Of a DNA stretch of 64,000 nucleotides, positions 56,978-64,000 are shown in pieces. The DNA is from Candidatus Hydrogenedentota bacterium. Its GTDB lineage: Bacteria > Hydrogenedentota > Hydrogenedentia > Hydrogenedentales > Hydrogenedentaceae. Made by a program: the position numbers and the translations under genes. The notes under the pieces are model-generated. The model made no database searches, was not told the DNA's origin, and saw nothing but the letters and a program-made list of their open reading frames with translations. The stretch's first letter is position 1; the number at the start of each line of letters is the position of its first letter. Where the stretch lies: the NCBI GenBank assembly GCA_026415215.1, contig JAOAHN010000084.1, forward strand, positions 50,270 to 114,269, given 5' to 3'.

Positions 56978-58348
56978 TTAAGTTTTGATATGTTCCAATT
57001 TTATGTAGTCAGCAGGATCAGCTGTTTCCGCAATAAACATCCCTTTTGCTGATGATAATCCGAGGTATTTACGGTAGTACTCTTTTTCAACTTCCTCCAT
57101 AAACTTTTCTACATTCTCCTTAGGGATTAAGTTGATAGTGCATCCACCGAAACCGGCGCCCGTTAGTCGCGATCCTATTGCCCCCGCTTTTCGAGCTATT
57201 TTAGTGAGCATTTCTAATTCAGGGGTGCTTATCTCGTAATCTTTTGCACAGCTTTTATGTGACTCATTCATAAGCTGTCCAAAGGTATATGGATTATTTG
57301 CAATTAGAGCATCTCGGCAAAGTTCTACTCTACTATGTTCAGTAATTACATGTCTTACTTTTGCTTTAAGTGGAAAACCATTTGGGGGCTCTTCAATCTC
57401 CTTTAACCACTTTTCGCGTAAATGTGTTGGAGAAATATTAAGAAGATTAGCTATTTCCCTTGAGGTAAGAGTTTCTTTAGTGAAGATTGTATTATTTAGT
57501 TCTAAGATTTCCTTTAATGTTAAACACAGATCTCCTGACCATAGGTCGCTGAGTCTTTGTATTTTTATACTTTTGTCAATTTTTTCTTGAAGATATCTTT
57601 CAAATATAGCGGTTGCTATCGAACACATAATAGGCCCAGAGTTATATTTCGAGAGGCAGGAACCTGTTTTGGGAGCTCTAATTGTGGAATCACATACTAC
57701 AAAGATAAAGTCTTCGAATAAGGGGATAAGTTGTGTCTTTATAGGGAAGAAATCTATTTTACATGCATAATTTTCTCCTCCGTTTAGAATTACGGTTTGG
57801 TCCATCCCTCCACCTCTGGTCCCTACAAAGTGCTCCGCTTCGGCCATTAGTTCACTAAGTTCTGGTCGTGATATTTTTTTGTTTAATTCTATTCCAAGTA
57901 TTTTTAGGTAAGCGAGTGCAGATGTAATGACGAGTGCGGATGAGGAGCTAAGCCCAGAGGCTATAGGAAGGTCACTACTTATGTGGATATGAAATCCAGG
58001 ATAATCTTTTACATTGAACTTTTTATTAATGGCAACCACTGCCGATTTTACATAGTTTTCCCAGGCACCGGTTGCGGAAGGAGCAATATGTTCTGAGTTA
58101 ATAAAAGACACTGGTGAAAACTGAGGATTATCATTTGATAGAGAAATAATATGGTCATTTCTGGAAAAGAAAAGTGCATGAATTTCTTTTTTTATAGTAA
58201 TGGGAAGTACCGAAAAGCCGTTATAATCTGTATGTTCGCCTATGAGATTTACTCTTCCGGGGGCTCTACATACTCCCACTACGGAGGGTGTTCTCATACT
58301 CTTTAATAGAGTTGATATTTTTTCTGGAGCTATCAGAGTTGTTGACAT
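56978..58348 (-). CDS. galK: Galactokinase
   Basis: CRAPGRVNLIGEHTDYNGFSVLPITI ... LPIASGLSSSSALVITSALAYL ... GSRLTGAGFGGCTINLI. Confidence 0.92.
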   Translation of the reverse strand: MSTTLIAPEKISTLLKSMRTPSVVGVCRAPGRVNLIGEHTDYNGFSVLPITIKKEIHALFFSRNDHIISLSNDNPQFSPVSFINSEHIAPSATGAWENYVKSAVVAINKKFNVKDYPGFHIHISSDLPIASGLSSSSALVITSALAYLKILGIELNKKISRPELSELMAEAEHFVGTRGGGMDQTVILNGGENYACKIDFFPIKTQLIPLFEDFIFVVCDSTIRAPKTGSCLSKYNSGPIMCSIATAIFERYLQEKIDKSIKIQRLSDLWSGDLCLTLKEILELNNTIFTKETLTSREIANLLNISPTHLREKWLKEIEEPPNGFPLKAKVRHVITEHSRVELCRDALIANNPYTFGQLMNESHKSCAKDYEISTPELEMLTKIARKAGAIGSRLTGAGFGGCTINLIPKENVEKFMEEVEKEYYRKYLGLSSAKGMFIAETADPADYIKLEHIKT

Positions 58349-58482
58349 ACTAACTATTCTTTTTAAGTCTGAGTTTCTGTTGGTAGAATTTGAGATAGTA
58401 TTATAAATGTTGAACTTGTAGATAAAAAATTCAGTATTGGAAAATCGCTGAAGAAAACCTTTGTTCGTACTTGGGTGCTTTT

Positions 58483-59517
58483 ATGAAGACCATATATGTG
58501 ATTTCCCCTCATAGATTGCAGGATTACATCGTAAATTGGAAGGTATTTTTTGCAGGCGAGCTATTCAGTGCTTTTGCTTTGAGGGGTTACAAGGTTATTT
58601 GGATTCAGCCAGGAGCAAAATGGTCATTTAATATATTTCCTCATTTTCAAAGAGTTTGGAAATTTACTGTGGTTGAGTTAGGAAATTTTTATCTCTTCCG
58701 TCATCTGGTGATTTTTTTCATCTCACGATTATTAAAGGTTACTAAGGAGAAGAAACCGATAATAGTATTTGAACTCGTTGACGGAGACCCGTTAGAAATT
58801 CAAATGGACTCGAATGATCTAATACTTTTCCCCGTGATTTTTAACCTTAGTGAAAAGTGGGGTATACCCCAACAAACTCCCACACCTGTTTTCTTTGTAG
58901 ATGGTATGGTTGATAATTCTCTAAAATTCAGAGGCAAAGATGTAAACATGGTATTTTTACCCTGGGGTTTTTATAAAGGGGTGAAGGAACCTTGTAGAGA
59001 GTGGAAGATTAATAAGGTGAGAGATGGAGATGATAAATTGGTCATTCTTTTGGATAGAAAATATTATTTTGGCAAAACATCTATTGATAAAAGGTTAAAG
59101 AAAAGAAATGGGGGGACACAAAGAATCGTTTTATGGAGAGATTTGTGGGGGCTTTCATTAGAGGAAAGGGTTTTATTTATAGATTATCTTTTATATTTAA
59201 GTAAGCAAGGAAGTGGGCTAAAAGTAATTTGTGGGAAGGATTTTGGGCATCTGGTTTACCAGTTATCATTACTCGGAATAGAAAGCTGGGGACTTACCGG
59301 TGAATTTAAAGAGTTTAAATTTTACTCAAGTGGAGTTCGAGAGAGTTCAGATATTGAAAGGATTGTCGAAAATGATTTAATTTCGGAGTCTATAGGGAAG
59401 AAATCTTGTTCTGAGATTAGAGAGAATGAAATTTTAAATCCTGACTGCAATAGGCCAATGTTATCGTGGGAAGATATTATGAGAGATATGATTGAACCTT
59501 TACTTGGTTTTTTATGA
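58483..59517 (+). CDS. Hypothetical protein, possible GT-B glycosyltransferase-like fold
   Basis: MKTIYVISPHRLQDYIVNWKVFFAGELFSAFALRGYKVIWIQPG resembles a GT-B N-terminus; remainder unrecognised. Confidence 0.5.
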   Translation: MKTIYVISPHRLQDYIVNWKVFFAGELFSAFALRGYKVIWIQPGAKWSFNIFPHFQRVWKFTVVELGNFYLFRHLVIFFISRLLKVTKEKKPIIVFELVDGDPLEIQMDSNDLILFPVIFNLSEKWGIPQQTPTPVFFVDGMVDNSLKFRGKDVNMVFLPWGFYKGVKEPCREWKINKVRDGDDKLVILLDRKYYFGKTSIDKRLKKRNGGTQRIVLWRDLWGLSLEERVLFIDYLLYLSKQGSGLKVICGKDFGHLVYQLSLLGIESWGLTGEFKEFKFYSSGVRESSDIERIVENDLISESIGKKSCSEIRENEILNPDCNRPMLSWEDIMRDMIEPLLGFL

Positions 59518-59549
59518 TGAACATCAATATTTTTTTATCGCAAAATAAT

Positions 59550-59578
59550 TTGAATATCAAAATATTTTATGATATAAT
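59550..59578 (+). promoter_or_regulatory. Near-consensus sigma-70 promoter overlapping inverted repeats, upstream of marR-RND operon
   Basis: TTGAAT (59550-59555), 17 nt, TATAAT (59573-59578); TTGA-ATA-TCAA at 59550-59560 and ATATCA-N10-TGATAT at 59554-59575. Confidence 0.7.
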
Positions 59579-59642
59579 TAATTGAAATATTAATGATTTA
59601 TAAAGTGTTTTTCAAAATAACTTAAAACGGTTGGTAGAACAT

Positions 59643-60119
59643 ATGAAGGACTACTCACGAGAGGCAAAAGAGATATTTCAAACGATACAACTGATCCACA
59701 AATGGCTTCATCGCTATTTTCAGGTGTCTTGTGAAGATAGAGAAAGGTCTAAAATTGGTCACGACCTAACGATGCCTCAGTTTCATATGCTCATAACCAT
59801 AAAAGAACATGGTCCTATGAATTTGAAGGAACTTTCAGAGAAGCTTGGAGTTAGCTCGTCTTCTGCGAGTCTTATGTTAGATAAACTTGTGGAAATGGGA
59901 TATGTGCTGAGGGAACAGTCAGAAGAAGACAGGAGGGAAATAAACATAAGGTTGTCGTCTTATGCGGAAAAGACTCTGGAGATTCATGAAGAGCAGATAT
60001 TGAGAGCCTTTTCGGATCTTTTAGCAGGATTGGATGAAGGAACTGTTAAGCAATGGTTGGGAACATATAGGAGAGTAAGAAAGTTCTTGGAAGAAAATCT
60101 TGTAATTGGTAAGAAATAA
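59643..60119 (+). CDS. MarR family transcriptional regulator
   Basis: MPQFHMLITIKEHGPMNLKELSEKLGVSSSSASLMLDKLVEMGYVLREQSEEDRREINIRLS. Confidence 0.93.
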   Translation: MKDYSREAKEIFQTIQLIHKWLHRYFQVSCEDRERSKIGHDLTMPQFHMLITIKEHGPMNLKELSEKLGVSSSSASLMLDKLVEMGYVLREQSEEDRREINIRLSSYAEKTLEIHEEQILRAFSDLLAGLDEGTVKQWLGTYRRVRKFLEENLVIGKK

Positions 60120-60168
60120 AAGCCATGAGGTGTAAAGGTTTTTTTGAGATAGTTGAGGAAAAAGAGTT

Positions 60169-61518
60169 ATGAGTATGAGTAAGGAAGCAGAATATTTCCC
60201 CTTTCTAAAAGTAATTGTAAAAATTTTATTGCCCATGTTGGTTTTATCTTTGGGTGTAGTCCTATTTATGGTGTTTTCTTCATTCAGGAAGCCTCCAGCG
60301 CAAGCAGAGAGAGAAGAACGGGCTATCCCAGTAGAAGTAGTAGAAGCTCAACCCCAAGATGTGCAAATAGAGTTGACGGGATTCGGCGAGGTAAAGAGTA
60401 TTTCAAGTGTCCCAATTGCTCCTGAAGTCTCGGGTAGAGTTACAAGGATTCATCCAAAGTTAGAAGTTGGGGAAGTAATACCTACAGGAGAGGTTATGTT
60501 TCAGATAGAGCCGAGGGATTATGAGATAAGATTGAACAGTGCAAGGTCAGCCCTTGAGCAGGCTAATGCTACTCTGAGAAGGTTAAAGGAGCAAGCTGAA
60601 TCCGATAAGCAGAGATTAAAGACTCTTGAGAGGACGAGAGATTTAGCTTTATCTGAGTTTCAAAGGGTGAAAGAACTTTATGAAAAGGATAAAGTAGGTA
60701 CTAAATCTAATGTTGAGAGTGTAGAGAGAATTTACAACCAAGCTTTAGACGCTTATAACCAGTTGGAACAAGTAGTGGACCTCTATCCCCTTCGGATTAA
60801 AGAGGCAGAAGAGGCAGTAAAGAGTGCAGAATCTCAAGTTGCCCAGGCTGAGTTGAATTTGTCCAGGACAGTTGTTAGGGCTCCTTTTAATGCAAGAGTG
60901 AAAAATGTAAACTTAGAGGTAGGGCAGTATGTGACCCCAGGAGTTGTGGTACTAAGTATTTCTGATGACTCTGTTTTGGAAATCTCGGTTCCATTAGATG
61001 CTAAGAGTGCGGTCTCATGGCTTCCTTTTGTTAGCAATTTCGTTAGTGAATCTGATGTCGTTTGGTTTCCTCCTTTGGAACCAAGGGAATGCGAAATACT
61101 TTGGACAGAGGATAAAGAAAATCATAAATGGATGGGTATTCTACATAGGATAGAAAAGTATGACCAGAAGAGTAGAACAGTTTATGTAGTTGTAAGAGTG
61201 GAAAAGGGACAATTGTATTCAAAGACTGAGCCTAAAATACCACTGGTTGAGGGGATGTTTTGCCAGGTGAGAATTCCTGGCAAGTTATTAAATCAGGTTT
61301 ATAAGTTGCCAGAGAGTTCGGTTACTTTCGATGGTGTGGCATATATTGTAGAAAACAGCAGATTGAAATACTATCCAGTCAGTAGAATTATGATGCAAGG
61401 AGACTATGTCATAGTGAGTGGACTGGAGCCGGGGATGAAAGTTATAGTGACTCGTTTGTTAAACCCGCTTGAGAATACCCTTGTCGAGATAAAAAAATCG
61501 GGGGAAGCCAATTTATGA
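60169..61518 (+). CDS. RND efflux periplasmic adaptor (HlyD/AcrA family)
   Basis: GFGEVKSISSVPIAPEVSGRVTRIHPKLEVGEVIPTGEVMFQIEPRDYEI ... LNLSRTVVRAPFNARVKNVNLEVGQYV. Confidence 0.93.
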   Translation: MSMSKEAEYFPFLKVIVKILLPMLVLSLGVVLFMVFSSFRKPPAQAEREERAIPVEVVEAQPQDVQIELTGFGEVKSISSVPIAPEVSGRVTRIHPKLEVGEVIPTGEVMFQIEPRDYEIRLNSARSALEQANATLRRLKEQAESDKQRLKTLERTRDLALSEFQRVKELYEKDKVGTKSNVESVERIYNQALDAYNQLEQVVDLYPLRIKEAEEAVKSAESQVAQAELNLSRTVVRAPFNARVKNVNLEVGQYVTPGVVVLSISDDSVLEISVPLDAKSAVSWLPFVSNFVSESDVVWFPPLEPRECEILWTEDKENHKWMGILHRIEKYDQKSRTVYVVVRVEKGQLYSKTEPKIPLVEGMFCQVRIPGKLLNQVYKLPESSVTFDGVAYIVENSRLKYYPVSRIMMQGDYVIVSGLEPGMKVIVTRLLNPLENTLVEIKKSGEANL

Positions 61519-64000
61519 ATAGGTTTCTTGGTTATTTTGTTGAGAATAGAGTTTTTGCGAATATCCTGACTATTTTAATACTATTTTCGGGGGTGATTTC
61601 TCTCTTTTTGATGAGACGGGAGATGTTTCCTGAAACTTCGTTAGACATGATTACAGTTACTGTGCCTTACCCAGGAGCTGATCCAGAGGAGGTTGAAGAG
61701 GGAATATGTAGGAAAATTGAAGAAGCCATTGACAAGGTGGAGGGAATCAAAAGATTTACCACGGTGGCTTCTGAAAATATGGGTATGGCTACCATTGAAG
61801 TGCATGAGTCCTACGATTTGAGTAGAGTTTATGACAAAGTTAGAAATGCTATAGACTCTATCTCTACATTTCCTCGTGATGCAGAGAAACCGATTATAAA
61901 TGAGGTGACAATCCGCAGGGAGGTAATTCAAATTGTATTGTCGGGTAATCTAACGGAGAAACTTTTGAAAGAATATGCGGAACAAATAAAGGACGAACTT
62001 CAAGCGCTTCCTGAAATTTCTCAAGTCACTATATATGGGGCGAGGCAGTATGAGATAGGTGTAGAAATTTCGGAAGAGAAGCTGAGAAAATACGGACTTA
62101 CATTCTCCCAAGTGGCTAATGCAGTTAGAGCTAATAACCTTAACATCCCCTCTGGTTTAATAAGGACGAGAGGTGCGGAGATCAGAGTGCGGACAATGGG
62201 GAGGAAGTATTATGGAGACCAGCTTGCAAAAATCGTAGTTATGTCTATGCCTACAGGGGAAGTTATAACCCTTGACCAAGTTGCAGAGATAAAAGACGAT
62301 TTTGTAGAAGACCCGATGATAGCAACCTACAATGGTGAGAAATGTGTAATTATTGCCTGTTTCAAAACACAGGAAGAAGATGATATAGCAATAGCAGATG
62401 CAGTCCACAGATATGTAGAAGAAAAGACAAAAAACTTGCCCTCGGGAGTAAAGTTGTCGGTATGGAATGATCGTTCAAGATTAATAAAGGCAAGATTAAA
62501 TCTGCTCCGAGATAATGGAATACAGGGACTTATTATTGTAGTCGCACTACTAATAATGCTAATGAATGGTCGCCTCGCATTTTTCGTAACTTTAGGTATC
62601 CCTATTTCTTTCGCAGGAGCTTTGAGCATAATGTATTTGAGAGGGGATACCTTAAATATGATGTCTATGTTTGGTATGATAATGGTACTCGGGATGCTTG
62701 TAGATGATGCTATTGTAGTGGGGGAATCTATATATTATCACAGGCAAAAAGGTAACCCACCATTAAAATCAGCAGTGTTAGGAGTAGAAGAGGTAGGGTT
62801 ACCTGTTATAGGAGCGGTAACAACCACGATTGTAGCGTTTGTTCCACTTTTTTTTGTTAGCGGTATAATGGGAAAGTTTATGAAGATATTACCTGTGGTT
62901 GTAATTTCAGCGTTAAGTGTGTCGCTGTTTGAAGCACTGTTTCTACTTCCCGCACATCTAAACGACCTGCCAGACTTAACCCATACCATTGCTAACTCGG
63001 ATACTCGTAGCCATCCTCTCAGGAGATTAAGGTGGCTCTTCAGTGATTTGTTGGACACTTTTGTATCGAAGATATATCTACCATTTTTGGCAAAGACGAT
63101 AAATCACAGGTACTTAACATTAGCTATTTTTGTCTCTGTGGCACTGGCTATTTTTGGAATGCTTAGTGGTCAAATTATAAAATTTGAGGTGTTTAGTAAA
63201 ATCGATGGTGATTTTCTTTCCGCTGAGATAGAATTTCCTGCTGGTACACCTATTCAAGTGACTGAGTCCGCTGTTAGGCGAACAGAGGAAGCTCTAAAGC
63301 ATCTCGCTGATAGGTTGCAAACTTTAACGGGTGAGCCTCTAATTAAGGGAATTTTCAGTGTTGTGGGACAGAGCAGTGGGGGAGGATTTAATCCCCAAAG
63401 TGGGAGTAATAGGGGGGAGATTAGGGTGGAATTGTTACCGAGTGAAAGGAGAGGGATACATTCCCAAAAGATAACCTCTGCTTGGGCTGAGGAGGTGGGA
63501 AGTATTCCAGGAGCATTGCGTCAAAAATTTGAATCCATGGGTGGGGGACCGGCGGGTACCGGCATAGAAGTATGGTTTAGAAGTGAAAATTTAGAAGAAT
63601 TGCTTTTGGCAAAGGAAGAAGTTAAGGATAAGTTGCGACAATACGATGGAGTTTATCAGATAGAGGATGATTATAGACCTGCTAAAATAGAAGCGAGGTT
63701 TAAGTTAAAGCCTGAGGGATATACTCTTGGCTTAACTCTGGATAGCTTGGGTAGACAGCTTGCAGGGGGATTTTTTGGGGAAGAAGCGGTCAGGATTCAG
63801 AGAGGGCGAGATGACATCAGGATAAGAGTTCGATACCCTCGAATAGATAGGAGTTATCTCTCTGTATTAAACGATATTAGAATAAGGACTCCTCAGGGAT
63901 ATGAGGTTCCTTTGTTTACTGTTGCAGATGTAGAATTTGTTCCTGGGTTTGCAAATATAACCCGTGTAGATGGTATGAGAAGAGTAGTAGCTGTCTCTTA
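61515..64000 (+). CDS. RND efflux transporter permease (AcrB family), truncated by window end
   Basis: Open frame from ATG 61515 (ATGA overlap with adaptor stop) to window end: MNRFLGYFVENRVFANILTILILFSGVISLFLMRREMFPETSLDMITVTVPYPGADPEEVEEGICRKIEEAI. Confidence 0.95.
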   Translation, partial: MNRFLGYFVENRVFANILTILILFSGVISLFLMRREMFPETSLDMITVTVPYPGADPEEVEEGICRKIEEAIDKVEGIKRFTTVASENMGMATIEVHESYDLSRVYDKVRNAIDSISTFPRDAEKPIINEVTIRREVIQIVLSGNLTEKLLKEYAEQIKDELQALPEISQVTIYGARQYEIGVEISEEKLRKYGLTFSQVANAVRANNLNIPSGLIRTRGAEIRVRTMGRKYYGDQLAKIVVMSMPTGEVITLDQVAEIKDDFVEDPMIATYNGEKCVIIACFKTQEEDDIAIADAVHRYVEEKTKNLPSGVKLSVWNDRSRLIKARLNLLRDNGIQGLIIVVALLIMLMNGRLAFFVTLGIPISFAGALSIMYLRGDTLNMMSMFGMIMVLGMLVDDAIVVGESIYYHRQKGNPPLKSAVLGVEEVGLPVIGAVTTTIVAFVPLFFVSGIMGKFMKILPVVVISALSVSLFEALFLLPAHLNDLPDLTHTIANSDTRSHPLRRLRWLFSDLLDTFVSKIYLPFLAKTINHRYLTLAIFVSVALAIFGMLSGQIIKFEVFSKIDGDFLSAEIEFPAGTPIQVTESAVRRTEEALKHLADRLQTLTGEPLIKGIFSVVGQSSGGGFNPQSGSNRGEIRVELLPSERRGIHSQKITSAWAEEVGSIPGALRQKFESMGGGPAGTGIEVWFRSENLEELLLAKEEVKDKLRQYDGVYQIEDDYRPAKIEARFKLKPEGYTLGLTLDSLGRQLAGGFFGEEAVRIQRGRDDIRIRVRYPRIDRSYLSVLNDIRIRTPQGYEVPLFTVADVEFVPGFANITRVDGMRRVVAVS

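Noticed and set aside
61641-63058. Four minus-strand ORFs at the right end
   Set aside because: All lie antisense to the long RND permease frame that is open to the window end and missing from the track only because it has no stop.
1-64000. Defence system, prophage or integrative element
   Set aside because: No integrase, transposase, restriction, toxin-antitoxin or phage structural gene recognised; no tRNA with flanking att-like repeats seen.

Overview
The window is an AT-rich bacterial chromosomal segment that is densely coding. I saw no rRNA, tRNA, CRISPR array, transposase or phage gene. From left to right it contains: an acyl-CoA-binding protein; PPDK; an exosortase/archaeosortase-like membrane protein; gatCAB-rsfS plus a small Ser/Thr kinase; a long minus-strand run (two tiny ORFs, three glycosyltransferases, HDOD, universal stress protein, hisH-hisB, phosphoesterase); an exported protein with six EF-hands; an AglD/YbhN-type membrane protein; coaE; an mqnA-like gene; rimI-tsaB; an HU/IHF-type protein; a DegT aminotransferase; a DUF1080 / DUF1559-type prepilin / rhamnosidase-like group; uppP; a repeat-bearing proline-rich coiled-coil membrane protein; fucU/rbsD; a TMTC-like GT-C/TPR protein; and a response regulator with a degenerate GGDEF. 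A large flagellar operon follows (flgBC-fliEFGHIJ-motE-fliK-flgDE-motAB-fliL-fliN-fliO-fliP). After it come an EF-G paralogue, a MEMO-like protein, a nucleoside phosphorylase, dgt, galK, an orphan GT-B-like protein, and a MarR plus RND efflux operon that runs off the right edge. The DUF1559-type prepilin and exosortase suggest a lineage near Planctomycetes or candidate phyla of the Hydrogenedentota/Sumerlaeota kind, but this cannot be settled from the window. The strongest unusual observations are: (i) fliG has no canonical start codon, and its conserved N-terminus begins at an in-frame ACG behind a Shine-Dalgarno; (ii) the flagellar operon is spirochaete-like in order but lacks fliM between fliL and fliN, and a lineage-specific gene follows fliP where fliQ is expected; (iii) a near-perfect sigma-54 promoter precedes flgB; (iv) an exosortase-like protein has an inserted coiled segment and a long extra C-terminal membrane domain; (v) an inverted repeat overlaps a near-consensus promoter upstream of the MarR/RND operon. 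I did not find a convincing complete new defence or mobile system.
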